A stretch of DNA of 64,000 nucleotides, from contig DIWV01000013.1 in the NCBI GenBank assembly GCA_002435865.1, positions 50,309 to 114,308 on the forward strand, given 5' to 3'. Below the pieces are notes generated by a model. It was not told the origin of the DNA and ran no database searches. It worked only from the letters and a program-made list of their open reading frames with translations. Shown here one piece after another: positions 9,270 through 18,265 of the stretch. Origin of the DNA: Cloacimonetes bacterium UBA6097. GTDB lineage: Bacteria; Cloacimonadota; Cloacimonadia; Cloacimonadales; Cloacimonadaceae. Every line of letters begins with the position of its first letter. Position 1 is the stretch's first letter. The position numbers were made by a program, and so were the translations under genes.

Positions 9270-9995
9270 ATGCGTTATTTAGTTGCGTTAGTTATTATTA
9301 TGATGAGCTTTAGCTTATCTGCTCAAATCGATATGAACATGAACACACCTGAGGGCAGTGTTTATATGTCCCTTAAAGGCATGCAGGAAAAGGGAAAGAT
9401 ATCAACCGGCGATATTATAGATTTGATTGCTGAAAAACTCGATAAATTAGAGAAGGAAGTCCACGTTAAACTCAATAAAATCGACCAAAAACGTGCAGAA
9501 AATTTAATGACAGATGTGTACAATCTGCTTTCCCTTTTACCTACAACTCATACTGTTAATTATGAACAGACTGCCTCAGGTTCTACTGCTCCAAACTCCG
9601 GAACAGTTAACATCAATATGAACATCAGCGGAATGGATGCTCCACAAGACCACAAACCAGATCTCAAACCCCAGCATCATGAAGAACAGAAACCACCTGC
9701 TTCTACCAGAAAAGCTATCTCTGAAACGGAATTCAATTCACTTGTAAGTAAAATCAAGGCAGAGAGTTTCGCAGATGACCAGATGCGTGTTTTGCGCACT
9801 GCTGCCAAGAATTACAGATTCAACTGCAATCAGATTATCCGCATTATCGGACTTTTCAACATGGGTGATGAAAAACTCGATGCCCTGCGCATTGCCTATC
9901 CGGAAGTCACTGACCCTGCTAATAATTACAAAATACTGGATGCTTTCACTTTTTCTGACGATAAAGAAGAAGCAGAAGACATCATAAATCCATAA
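9270..9995 (+). CDS. Exported DUF4476-domain protein
   Basis: A 241-residue protein with a signal peptide (residues 1-18, ending SLSAQ), a middle region with a predicted helical stretch and low-complexity Pro/His/Gln linker, and a C-terminal helical domain at about 145-240 (SETEFNSLVSKIKAESFADDQM..., FNCNQIIRIIGLF, KLDALRIAYP). The last part matches the DUF4476 pattern often found at the C-terminus of secreted Bacteroidetes proteins. Function is unknown. AAAAGGAG lies 7 bases before the chosen ATG; the longer alternative start lacks a site. It lies divergent to serA and 7 bases before nif3. Confidence 0.75.
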   Translation: MRYLVALVIIMMSFSLSAQIDMNMNTPEGSVYMSLKGMQEKGKISTGDIIDLIAEKLDKLEKEVHVKLNKIDQKRAENLMTDVYNLLSLLPTTHTVNYEQTASGSTAPNSGTVNINMNISGMDAPQDHKPDLKPQHHEEQKPPASTRKAISETEFNSLVSKIKAESFADDQMRVLRTAAKNYRFNCNQIIRIIGLFNMGDEKLDALRIAYPEVTDPANNYKILDAFTFSDDKEEAEDIINP

Positions 9996-10002
9996 AAAAG
10001 CT

Positions 10003-11088
10003 ATGAAAATATCCGAACTTTTGCAGCTGCTGAATAAACTTGCACCGCAGGGTTTGGCAACTTCCTGGGATAATGTCGGCCTGCAGGTTGGTCTTCCCGA
10101 CTGGCAGGCAGACAATATCCTGCTTACCCTTGACGTTACACAATCTGTTGTGGATTATGCAATTAAGAACAAATATAACCTGATTATAAGCCACCATCCG
10201 TTTATCTTCAGACCGATAAATTCTGTCACAAGACCTGATATTCTGGCTCTTGCAAAGCATAACATTGCCGTCATTGCCATGCATACCAATCTGGATGTGG
10301 TTCCCGAGGGAGTGAATTATGCCCTGGCTGAAGTCCTTGGATTAAAGATAACCGGCAGACTTAGTGATGAGACAGGCAGCACCTGGTATCATGGTTCTGT
10401 TATGGTACCACCTCTATACATTGATAAACTGGCAGAAGCTATCCACATTGCCGGAGCAGGCAGAATTGGTTTATATGACAGATGCAGCACAAGGCACGAT
10501 ATTACCGGAACCTTCAGGGCTCTGGAAGGCAGCAGTCCCTTCATAGGTAAACAAGGTAAATTTGAGAAAGTAGATGAGATAGAACTCGAGTTTATGGTTG
10601 ATAGCTTTAACCTGACTGCTGTTAAGAAAGCCATTGCAGACAACCATCCCTATGAAACACCGGCTGTTTATTTTACCGTAGTTGAAAATACTAATCCCGC
10701 TTATGGTCTTGGTTTGATTGGTGAATTGGATATAGGAATGAAGCTTACCGCTTTTGCTGAGTATGTAAAATATAAATTGAAAGCTCCTTATGTCCAGCTC
10801 TGGACTGCAGACAAAGGTAAAACATCTGAAGTTAAAACAATTGCAATCTGCGGTGGTGCAGGCGGAAGTTTAATACACAAAGCAACCGGTAAAGCAGATG
10901 TATTTGTGACAGGCGACATCAATTATCATGCCATGCTGGAAAGTAAAATCCCTCTCATCAATGCAGGACATTTCTACACCGAATATCCTATCCTGAATAA
11001 GCTTAACATCATGCTAAAAGAACAGAACATTGAAACTTCAGTTTACCCTCTTAAAAAGCACGAAATAAATAACAATCTGCTGATTTAA
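10003..11088 (+). CDS. Nif3-like dinuclear metal-centre protein
   Basis: A 361-residue member of the Nif3/YbgI (GTP cyclohydrolase 1 type 2) family. Seen: the N-terminal LAPQGLATSWDNVGLQVG, the metal-binding ISHHPFIF and HTNLDVVPEGVN segments, and the C-terminal CGGAGGS...GDINYH and GHFYTEYPI. The extra 100 or so residues in the middle are the CutA-like insertion of the long form. The family forms hexameric toroids with two metals per subunit; its physiological role is unsettled, so no reaction is assigned. The ribosome binding site is weak, but the gene starts 7 bases after the previous stop and may be read by re-initiation. Confidence 0.88.
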   Translation: MKISELLQLLNKLAPQGLATSWDNVGLQVGLPDWQADNILLTLDVTQSVVDYAIKNKYNLIISHHPFIFRPINSVTRPDILALAKHNIAVIAMHTNLDVVPEGVNYALAEVLGLKITGRLSDETGSTWYHGSVMVPPLYIDKLAEAIHIAGAGRIGLYDRCSTRHDITGTFRALEGSSPFIGKQGKFEKVDEIELEFMVDSFNLTAVKKAIADNHPYETPAVYFTVVENTNPAYGLGLIGELDIGMKLTAFAEYVKYKLKAPYVQLWTADKGKTSEVKTIAICGGAGGSLIHKATGKADVFVTGDINYHAMLESKIPLINAGHFYTEYPILNKLNIMLKEQNIETSVYPLKKHEINNNLLI

Positions 11089-11089
11089 C

Positions 11090-13777
11090 CTACCTGTGAG
11101 CCGTGACCCTGTAGAACTTTGAATAAGGACTTACGGGAGGTACGTTCCTGTATACTTCATTATCCGGAGTCATAGTGATAATTAATGTCCAGTCATCAGG
11201 AAATATGCCATAGGGATCTTCGGAAGCATAAACTGAATAATAATCAGCACCATAAACTGCACTCCAGAATAACTTTACGGTCACACTATCCACATACGAT
11301 ACAATTACTTCCGGAACCCCTATATATGTAGCTCCCGATGTAGTAAAGTCCTGCATAATTCTGTACAGTAAACTATCTCGCTTACTTGCTCCGCTTCCGT
11401 CCACAAGCTCAGCCAGGCAATAGGAAAAGACGAAAGATTTTTGCCCGAAAGTATCGTAATTCTGGACTGCCACATTGCCGTAATCGGATTCTATAAAAGC
11501 AGTTACAGCAGATAAACCGGGAGTGTATTTATCCATAGATTCCAGCTTAGTCTGCGTTGTAGAGGTGAATACAATATCATTTGTACAGGCAATATCCTGA
11601 CCTTGCAGGCTGTTTATTCCGTTATTAGAGCCATCCTCTGCATCTTCAATACCCAGCAGGGGCCAAAGCACATCTGCTCCTGACTGTCCTCCACCCACGT
11701 CGGCAAGATAATTACCAATATCAAAACCTATAGCATCATTGCCTTCAATATACAGTCTACCGCCTTCCATAAGATAGTTCCTTACTGCATCATACATCTG
11801 CATGCGGTCAAACCTTGTCACATTATTACCCGATGTTGTTACCATTCCATAGGATAAGAAAACCGCTGAAAAAGTTGCAAAAGAATATGGGAACGTTGTG
11901 CTGTAATAAACAGAATGACCCTGGTTTATCAATGTATCCCTGATTCTCCTGCCACTGTATCCCGCTTGTGCTTTTCCTTCCCAGACAAATACCCCGCCGG
12001 CATTTATCATCAGGCTGAATGTCATCGTTTCTCCTGAAGTTACAGGTAAATCCGTTACCACGGTCAGAGTGCAGACTACTGCTTTTGTAGTTGCAGTGGC
12101 TGAAACCCGGCAGGCAAATGCATCACTGAGGATATCATACCCGTCTGCAGGTAAAGCTCCGTAATATGTATCGCTAGTAATTATGATATCGGAGTCGCTT
12201 GTAGAAAGAATATATGCTACGGTATCAGCGCTTACTCCATGTGTGTAATTGCGTATTTTAAAGTTTAGGGAAAAGATCTCATCCGGTTCCAGTGCCAGAT
12301 TGCCGTTGAAGTCCGACGGTGCATAAACTTCAGCTAAGCCAAGCCTTAGCTCCTGGTCAACGATTGGACTTGCTTCCGTAAGAGCTGCGTAGGCATTAAG
12401 CATTCCATCGCCCAGAAGATTGGCATAGCCTGGGTTGACAGCGTCAACATCAATGCAGGTTGCAATTAGCTGATTTACCACTTGCTCACTCGTCCAATCA
12501 TGATGGGCAGAGCGGATTAAAGCTGTCAGCCCGGCAGCAATCGGGGAAGCATAGGAAGTGTAGCTTGCCAGTTGTACTGAGCTGTAACCACCGCTAAGGG
12601 AAGTAGAATACATTCCTTCTGTGGGAACGCACACATCTATTTGGCGTCCATAAGTCCTGTTGGGTGCTTTTACACCTGAATTTAACACAGAAGTTACAGC
12701 TATAACACCCGGATAACCGGAAGGATAAAGAATTGTTGTGGTCTCAGTATTTCCGGCAGCAGCGACGATTATACTCCCCAAGCCGGATGCATAAATGATA
12801 GCATCTTCATTTGCCTGAGAAAATGATGAACTGCCTGCTGAGTAATTAATAGCATCAGCTCCGTTTTCTGCTGCATAGATGATTGCATCGTAACCTCTGT
12901 AGAGTGCTGATGAACCGGGATAAGAACAGGATATTGGCATCAGAGTTATGTTCCATGGAATTGCCGAAATCCCTCTTGTGTTATTGGTTACGGCTCCCGC
13001 TAATCCTGCTACTGTAGTTCCGTGTCCATATGCATCAATCGGGTCCTTGCCTTCGTCACCACTGCTGTTCAGCATAAAATCCCAGCCGATTAAATCATCA
13101 ACCTTGCCATTATTATCATCATCAATCCCATTGATGTCACCCGGGTCAAAAGCCCATTGTGTGCCTGTGTAATATATTGTAACACTGTCATTATCAGCAT
13201 CTTCACCCAGGTTATTCCAGATATTGCCGGTTAAGTCTGCATGTTTCCAATTCACACCTGTATCCACTATGGCAAGAATGACTCCCACTGAGTCGTCTTC
13301 GCCCTTTTGAATATCCCAGGCTGTGGAAGCATTAAGAGCAGTAAGATAACTGCTGGAAGCATATAACGGGTCATCCGGAACAGCCATTATTTCATCTATG
13401 AAACTTGGTTCCGCGTAGTCAAAATATCCTATTTTCATTAGTATTTCTGCTGCTGTATATGGACTTATATCCTTCTGATAGTCAATCTGATAGATAAGAG
13501 AAAGGTCAGGCAGACCCGGTTTGTACTTCTTGGGATTAAACTGAAAACGTAAATCAATATCCAAAACTTTTAATTGGGCTATAACTCTGTCTAAATCAGG
13601 AATTCTAAAACCTGATATAAATTTATTATGTAGGAGGGATTTATATTCCTGCTTAAATTTTATAACAATTCGGTTGGATTCATAAGTTGTTTGTGTATTT
13701 GGAATATCCATGGCAGGAAGCAGATTGTTGAATAATAAAAACAATACCAGAGATAATAAATTTGTCTTTGTTTTCAT
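11090..13777 (-). CDS. Secreted subtilisin-like serine protease (S8)
   Basis: An 895-residue exported subtilase: signal peptide (1-22), an inhibitor-like propeptide (about 30-130), the S8 domain (about 140-460), then beta-rich domains, including a segment that may bind a glutamine-amidotransferase-like fold, and a fibronectin-III-like C-terminus. The catalytic triad is D172 (AIVDTGV), H252 (AYGHGT) and S408 (YTSYASPIAAG), with oxyanion Asn N343. The Gly of the usual GTS motif is Tyr. Unlike other exported enzymes here it has no YPNP/WDGKD sorting tail, so it may be freely released. GAAGGAG precedes the ATG. Convergent with nif3, with one base between the stops. Confidence 0.9.
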   Translation of the reverse strand: MKTKTNLLSLVLFLLFNNLLPAMDIPNTQTTYESNRIVIKFKQEYKSLLHNKFISGFRIPDLDRVIAQLKVLDIDLRFQFNPKKYKPGLPDLSLIYQIDYQKDISPYTAAEILMKIGYFDYAEPSFIDEIMAVPDDPLYASSSYLTALNASTAWDIQKGEDDSVGVILAIVDTGVNWKHADLTGNIWNNLGEDADNDSVTIYYTGTQWAFDPGDINGIDDDNNGKVDDLIGWDFMLNSSGDEGKDPIDAYGHGTTVAGLAGAVTNNTRGISAIPWNITLMPISCSYPGSSALYRGYDAIIYAAENGADAINYSAGSSSFSQANEDAIIYASGLGSIIVAAAGNTETTTILYPSGYPGVIAVTSVLNSGVKAPNRTYGRQIDVCVPTEGMYSTSLSGGYSSVQLASYTSYASPIAAGLTALIRSAHHDWTSEQVVNQLIATCIDVDAVNPGYANLLGDGMLNAYAALTEASPIVDQELRLGLAEVYAPSDFNGNLALEPDEIFSLNFKIRNYTHGVSADTVAYILSTSDSDIIITSDTYYGALPADGYDILSDAFACRVSATATTKAVVCTLTVVTDLPVTSGETMTFSLMINAGGVFVWEGKAQAGYSGRRIRDTLINQGHSVYYSTTFPYSFATFSAVFLSYGMVTTSGNNVTRFDRMQMYDAVRNYLMEGGRLYIEGNDAIGFDIGNYLADVGGGQSGADVLWPLLGIEDAEDGSNNGINSLQGQDIACTNDIVFTSTTQTKLESMDKYTPGLSAVTAFIESDYGNVAVQNYDTFGQKSFVFSYCLAELVDGSGASKRDSLLYRIMQDFTTSGATYIGVPEVIVSYVDSVTVKLFWSAVYGADYYSVYASEDPYGIFPDDWTLIITMTPDNEVYRNVPPVSPYSKFYRVTAHR

Positions 13778-13990
13778 CCTATCTCCTTCAGCTATAAGAT
13801 TATAGTATATGTTGTTTATTGATATTTTACAACCTTAATCTTTTCAGTAGCAACTCTTGGTCAATGATATTATAATGTCTGATTCAATATATACAGACTG
13901 TTGCAAAGATGTCAATAAAAGTCTGTTTCAGTATCCTTGCGTCTACTATTATTCCCATACATGACTTAGATGATTCATCGGTTTAGGAAA

Positions 13991-14055
13991 GGAGATGCTA
14001 GGGGTATCTAAGGGGAAACCCCTTAGATACCCCTTAGAAACCCCTTACATCTCCC
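13991..14055. repeat. Large palindrome, diverged copy (family A)
   Basis: Starts GGAGATGCTAGGGG and ends TTACATCTCCC. The core arms CTAGGGGTATCTAAGGGG and CCCCTTAGATACCCCTTAG pair around AAA. An extra 10-base piece (AAACCCCTTA) interrupts the right arm. It shares its ends with the two near-perfect copies at 30.2 and 48.9 kb, but the core differs. Confidence 0.8.
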
Positions 14056-14211
14056 AAGGATTGAATAAGGTAGAAGAAGGGGAAATTACTCTATGGTATA
14101 ATAAGGATAGTGCCGTCATACCGGACTTCACACAAGATTATAATGACAGTTTAGTACACAAAGCTTCCGGGAGTCCTTTTTGCCAACGAAAACTATAATG
14201 TTTAATTTTAC

Positions 14212-14296
14212 CTCAGGGCAAAATGGACTTCGGGCATAACTCAGAATCTTAATCTATATTAGCGTGTATATTGGCGAAGTCCATAATTCCCTTGAG
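14212..14296. repeat. Inverted repeat with 10-bp perfect core
   Basis: CTCAGGGCAAAATGGACTTCG on the left pairs imperfectly with CGAAGTCCATAATTCCCTTGAG on the right; the inner 10 bases (ATGGACTTCG / CGAAGTCCAT) match exactly around a 42-base loop. A third GAAGTCCAT lies at 14361. It could be a small-element remnant, a cruciform or a structured RNA; nothing decides. Confidence 0.55.
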
Positions 14297-14298
14297 AA

Positions 14299-14337
14299 AG
14301 GAGTCCAATTGAACTTTCATTGGAATTATGTACTCCT
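14299..14337. repeat. Nested hairpin
   Basis: AGGAGT and ACTCCT form an outer stem, CCAAT and ATTGG an inner stem with a 9-base loop and a one-sided bulge. No T-tract follows, so it is not an obvious terminator. It lies directly beside the inverted repeat above and may be part of the same element. Confidence 0.45.
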
Positions 14338-14432
14338 GCAAGCTGGAATTGTTATTTCCTGAAGTCCATAAGGATTACACAGTTTCGTCCTACGGACTTG
14401 CTTATAGTAGAAAATGACCATTAAAACAATAC

Positions 14433-15680
14433 GTGTCAAATTCCTTGACGCAAAATAGTTTATATACATGTTATGAACTTATGGATTTTGAGAAGTTTAT
14501 CTCCGACCCGGAAGGATTCAGCGCTGAGATAAAGAAGCATATATACAAAGCTCTGCAGACTGCGGTCAAGGGTGAATACTCTGCTCATAAGGATTATCCG
14601 GTCTATTGTACGAAGAAAAAATACAGGCAATCCACCATGACAGAAGGGCTGCCGATTTTAATCCCTTCCATCCCGGATGTGATTCTGGACTGGGCTGGGA
14701 TTGAAGATAAATCCATTACTCACGATGACCTTCTCATCCTGGATTTGGAAACAACCGGACTGCGCCGTGGCGGTGGCATGATAGCCTTTATGATAGGTCT
14801 GGGCTATTATGAAAATGATAACTATGTCGTGGAGCAGTATTTCCTGCCTGAGCCCGATGCCGAAATTAACGCTTTTGACCTTATCCTGCCTCATCTGGAT
14901 AAGAAAGCCGTGCTTGTCACCTTTAACGGCAAGACCTTTGACCTGCCTGTTTTGGAAAGCCGCTTCCTGCATAACCAGTTGTGGATAGATTTGCGCAGTA
15001 AGTCGCATATAGACCTGCTGCACCTCGCCAGACGTCTATGGAAGAAGAAAGTGCCGTCCTGTGCTTTGGAAACGCTGGAGTACTACATTTTGGGGCATAT
15101 CAGGGACAAAGAGCTGGATATTGAGGGCAGTATTATTCCACAGACTTATTTCCAGTTCCTGATAACCGGCGACCCGGAACTATTACAAAGGATTTTTATC
15201 CATAACCAGACCGATGTTTTGCACACTGCTGCGCTGTTTGCCATGATTTGCGAACAGATAGATTATCCACTACCTGCAGACAGAGACATACGCATCGACT
15301 ATCATGCAGTCGGCAAGCTTTACCAGTCGCAGGGCAGGAAAGACGAGGCTATGAACATCCTGACTGCCCTGGTAGATGAGAATTATATTACTCCTGAATT
15401 GGTCTATGACCTGGGTATAATGCACAAGAAAGATAAGCGCTTCCCCGAAGCGGAAAGCTTTTTCCGGCAGGGTACAGACCTCTTGCACAATCCCAGTATG
15501 CTGGAATTGAGCATTATCCTTGAACAACGCAACAAAGACTTCGAACAGGCATTATTAGTTGCAGAAGCTCTTTCATTCAATCTATTGGCAGATCCCTATG
15601 GCAATGCCAAAAAACTTACTGATTTGGAAAAACGCATCGCAAGGCTGAAAAACAAGATGGATAAACCCGTAAAAGAGTAG
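14433..15680 (+). CDS. RNase H-fold DEDD exonuclease-like protein with TPR tail (YprB-like)
   Basis: A protein of up to 415 residues. An RNase H-like fold of the YprB (RNase_H_2) type spans about 95-275: DLETTGL gives the first acidic pair, VTFNGKTFDLPVLESRF and HIDLLHLARRLWKK the middle motifs, and NQTDVLHTAAL the last Asp. Residues about 300-400 form TPR-like helices (YQSQGRKDEAMNILTALV). It probably acts on single-stranded DNA or RNA ends, but no substrate can be named. The start is uncertain: GTG is used here, with an ATG 16 codons later (MDFEKF); neither has a good ribosome binding site. Confidence 0.75.
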   Translation: MSNSLTQNSLYTCYELMDFEKFISDPEGFSAEIKKHIYKALQTAVKGEYSAHKDYPVYCTKKKYRQSTMTEGLPILIPSIPDVILDWAGIEDKSITHDDLLILDLETTGLRRGGGMIAFMIGLGYYENDNYVVEQYFLPEPDAEINAFDLILPHLDKKAVLVTFNGKTFDLPVLESRFLHNQLWIDLRSKSHIDLLHLARRLWKKKVPSCALETLEYYILGHIRDKELDIEGSIIPQTYFQFLITGDPELLQRIFIHNQTDVLHTAALFAMICEQIDYPLPADRDIRIDYHAVGKLYQSQGRKDEAMNILTALVDENYITPELVYDLGIMHKKDKRFPEAESFFRQGTDLLHNPSMLELSIILEQRNKDFEQALLVAEALSFNLLADPYGNAKKLTDLEKRIARLKNKMDKPVKE

Positions 15681-15716
15681 AACACGAAACACACGAAAAA
15701 GACGAAAAACACGGAA
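15681..15716. repeat. Dispersed ACACGAAAAAGACGAAA motif
   Basis: A short purine-rich run (AACACGAAACACACGAAAAA then GACGAAAAACACGGAA) between two + strand genes. A related copy lies in opposite orientation at 58353-58393. Similar strings are common between genes in many bacterial genomes; their origin is not known to me. Confidence 0.7.
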
Positions 15717-15742
15717 GGTAAATAAGCAAGGAAAGGTATTGG

Positions 15743-16864
15743 ATGGATAAAAAGATTTTATCTGAGAAAAGCCTGGTCGGCAGTTTAGTGAGAATAGGGT
15801 TGCTGCTACTTATCACTGTAGGCAGTCTGTTTATCCTTGTCATGATTTACAGCGTTATCATTGGAGATTTCCCTCGTGATAAGAATAATACAATCCTTAC
15901 ATTTAATCCCGACCTTATGCATGGTCATGGCAACTCAAATCACTCTGTTGTGAAAAAACCAACTTTACTGGAGTCAATCAAAGATATGTACATGATTCTT
16001 AGGTATGGCAATACCGCAACCCCAGTTCAAATTATTCACCCAAGAGGCTATCACAAGGCGGAGTTTACCGAAAAAATTGTCTTTTATAGTCCATTTATTG
16101 TGAATTGGGATAAAAAACTGACGAAGTTCTGCCAAACTACTGGATTTAAAGGAGACACAGACAGAAAGGGAGTTAAAGGCTATCAACACACGCAGAAGCA
16201 TACTTTTTACACAATGGAGGGTACCTTTAACCTTGCCGAACCCACAGATACCGTTAGCTTCAGGAGCAATGCCGACTTTCTGTTGAAAAACATCCTGGCA
16301 ATGTACGGAGGAGATAAATCAGGAATTAAACTGAATAAACAACGAATCTATTTTTCCCCCTACCTTTTTTTTCCCCCCAACCATTTAAGTAATAATAAAG
16401 AAGTGCCTACCTATAAAACCTCTTATGAACAGCTGCTGGGACGAAAGTATTGTTCTGAAATAGGCTTTTACACTGATTACAGATTGGATATCAGTTTCAT
16501 TAAAGTCACAAAGAAATATCAAATAATAAACTCATTGTTTGAAATGCCTGAGTTGATACCGCAAGACAAAATCGGAAGAGAAGCTGCACTGCATTTGGCT
16601 GAAAAAACCATGCTAAGGCACAACAAATTTCCTGTTTCTACTCTTGATAAATATAAGGCAAAGATTTGGAAAGAATATATCATCAGCTACCCCGAGACTA
16701 AAAGCCCCTACTACTTTTACGTTCAATCCGTCTGGCACATAAATTTCCCGGGTGCTTTGTATGAGAATAGTACAATAAGAGGGATCGACATTAATTATGA
16801 TGATGAATATACGGTTGATGCTTACAACAAAAAAATCAACAGGCTATATGAGTACCCGCATTAA
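15743..16864 (+). CDS. Membrane-anchored protein of unknown function
   Basis: A 373-residue protein I do not recognise. One strong membrane segment lies at about residues 15-40 (IGLLLLITVGSLFILVMIYSV), preceded by a Lys-containing N-terminus, so the remaining 330 residues are probably outside the inner membrane. That part is rich in Lys, Tyr and Phe, has a His-containing patch (MHGHGNSNH) and no Cys pairs or catalytic motif that I can identify. AGGAAAGG precedes the ATG. It sits between the RNase H-like gene and rph, 22 bases before rph. Confidence 0.7.
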   Translation: MDKKILSEKSLVGSLVRIGLLLLITVGSLFILVMIYSVIIGDFPRDKNNTILTFNPDLMHGHGNSNHSVVKKPTLLESIKDMYMILRYGNTATPVQIIHPRGYHKAEFTEKIVFYSPFIVNWDKKLTKFCQTTGFKGDTDRKGVKGYQHTQKHTFYTMEGTFNLAEPTDTVSFRSNADFLLKNILAMYGGDKSGIKLNKQRIYFSPYLFFPPNHLSNNKEVPTYKTSYEQLLGRKYCSEIGFYTDYRLDISFIKVTKKYQIINSLFEMPELIPQDKIGREAALHLAEKTMLRHNKFPVSTLDKYKAKIWKEYIISYPETKSPYYFYVQSVWHINFPGALYENSTIRGIDINYDDEYTVDAYNKKINRLYEYPH

Positions 16865-16886
16865 AAGACTTGGATTAGAGGTATAG

Positions 16887-17597
16887 ATGAGAAAAGTAAC
16901 AATCACACGCAACTATATGCCCAATGCGGAAGGCAGCTGCCTGATTGCTTTTGGCAATACGAAAGTAATCTGTACTGCATCTGTGGAAAAGAAAGTTCCG
17001 CCCCATGTGGATGAAACCAAATCAGGCTGGCTGACAGCTGAATATGCGATGCTGCCGCGAAGTACCAATACCAGGAACAGACGGGACGGGATTGGCAGAG
17101 TCAACAGCCGCGGGATAGAAATCCAGCGCTTGATTGGACGCAGTCTCAGGCAAGCAGTTGATTTAACCAGGATGCCGGGTTATACGATTACTGTGGATTG
17201 TGATGTCCTGCAGGCGGATGGCGGAACGCGGACTGCTTCCATAACCGGAGGCTGCATTGCTGTCTATGATGCAATTCAAACTATGCTGAAGCAGAAAATG
17301 ATTACGGAAAATCCTTTTAAACAATGGATTGCTGCCATCAGTGCAGGAATAGTTGATGGCAAGCCGATAGTTGATTTGGATTATGCCAATGACAGCCGGG
17401 CAGAAGTGGATATGAATGTGGTAATGACGGAAAGCGGTGAATTCGTGGAAGTTCAGGGCACCGGAGAACAGGGTACATTCAGCAGACAGCAACTGAATAA
17501 ACTGCTTACTTTATCTCATAATGCCATTAACAAATTGATAAACAAGCAACAGCTATCAGTGGGAGAAAAACCCTTCCCCAAGCCGATGTATGAATAA
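16887..17597 (+). CDS. rph: Ribonuclease PH
   Basis: A 236-residue 3'-5' phosphorolytic exoribonuclease that trims tRNA 3' ends. Seen: the N-terminal VTITRNYMPNAEGSCLIAFG, the RNA-binding YAMLPRSTNTRNRRDG, RGIEIQRLIGRSLRQAVDL, the phosphate-binding VDCDVLQADGGTRTASI and DLDYANDSRAEVDMNVV. The length and motif order are complete. AGAGG precedes the ATG. No RdgB or MTH1-type neighbour follows, unlike in many genomes. Confidence 0.96.
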   Translation: MRKVTITRNYMPNAEGSCLIAFGNTKVICTASVEKKVPPHVDETKSGWLTAEYAMLPRSTNTRNRRDGIGRVNSRGIEIQRLIGRSLRQAVDLTRMPGYTITVDCDVLQADGGTRTASITGGCIAVYDAIQTMLKQKMITENPFKQWIAAISAGIVDGKPIVDLDYANDSRAEVDMNVVMTESGEFVEVQGTGEQGTFSRQQLNKLLTLSHNAINKLINKQQLSVGEKPFPKPMYE

Positions 17598-17611
17598 AAA
17601 TATGCTGGTAG

Positions 17612-17630
17612 CACCTTTTTGTAAAAGGTG
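17612..17630. terminator. Possible convergent terminator hairpin
   Basis: CACCTTTT and AAAAGGTG form an 8-bp stem with a TGT loop in the 37-base gap between the convergent rph and nadD genes. AAAA follows on the + strand but no strong T-tract lies on either side, so termination is plausible only. Confidence 0.4.
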
Positions 17631-17634
17631 AAAA

Positions 17635-18243
17635 CTACTTTAGTATAGCCTTGTAAAGACGTGTGATTTCTATCAGTAACTGATGAGGCACCATCCCCTG
17701 GATAGAAAGACCATTGATTAACCTTTGCCTGATTCCTGTGGATGAAACAGGATTGGGTTTACAGTTCACGAAAGCGAAATCATTGAGCTGTGAGGTGACA
17801 GAACTGTCAGCACTATATCCCGGACGGGCAGCAATCAGGAAGCGCACATTGTCCTTCAGCCAGTTAAAGTTTTGCCAATTAGGCAACTGAGCCAGATTAT
17901 CCATTCCAATCAGGAAAGCAAAGTAATTCTGGGGATACAGGCTCTTTAGCTTTTGCATAATCTCATATGTAGAACCGTCGCCTGAACCGGCTTTGTCTAT
18001 ATCCAGGCATTTGAACCGCGGTTCAGTGGCAATTGCTCTTTCCAGCAGGCTTTTACGGGTGTCAAAATCAAGCAGGATGGTATTTTGTTTGTAGCGGTGC
18101 ATACCGGCAGGAATAAACCATACTTCCTGGGCTGAACCAAGCTCCAGAACCTGGCTGGCAAGATGCAGATGCCCCAGGTGTATAGGGTCAAAGCTGCCGC
18201 CTAAGACAGCTACTTTTAAAGGTTGACCGGTTGTGTTGTACAA
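17635..18243 (-). CDS. nadD: Nicotinate-nucleotide adenylyltransferase
   Basis: A 202-residue nucleotidyltransferase that adenylates nicotinate mononucleotide in NAD synthesis. The ATP-binding GGSFDPIHLGHLHLA (with the HxGH) is near residues 15-29, FLIGMDNLAQLPNWQNF in the middle, and the ISSTxIR-type motif PVSSTGIRQRL near the C-terminus. The length is normal. It is last in a same-strand run, 22 bases after bamD. Confidence 0.95.
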   Translation of the reverse strand: MYNTTGQPLKVAVLGGSFDPIHLGHLHLASQVLELGSAQEVWFIPAGMHRYKQNTILLDFDTRKSLLERAIATEPRFKCLDIDKAGSGDGSTYEIMQKLKSLYPQNYFAFLIGMDNLAQLPNWQNFNWLKDNVRFLIAARPGYSADSSVTSQLNDFAFVNCKPNPVSSTGIRQRLINGLSIQGMVPHQLLIEITRLYKAILK

Positions 18244-18265
18244 TGCTTTTCTCCGTAAGATTAAA

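Larger units (their letters stand above)
13778..14432. other. 655-base non-coding region with palindromes and inverted repeats
   Basis: Between the divergent subtilase and RNase H-like genes no convincing gene is seen; a 67-codon frame here runs through the palindrome and lacks any protein character. The region holds a degenerate large palindrome, a 21-base imperfect inverted repeat and a nested hairpin, listed separately. The left 200 bases are simply AT-rich and probably hold the subtilase promoter. Confidence 0.6.

Noticed and set aside
13995..14198. A 67-codon + strand frame
   Set aside because: It begins inside the palindrome, has a repeat-derived sequence, and shows no family or ribosome binding site evidence.
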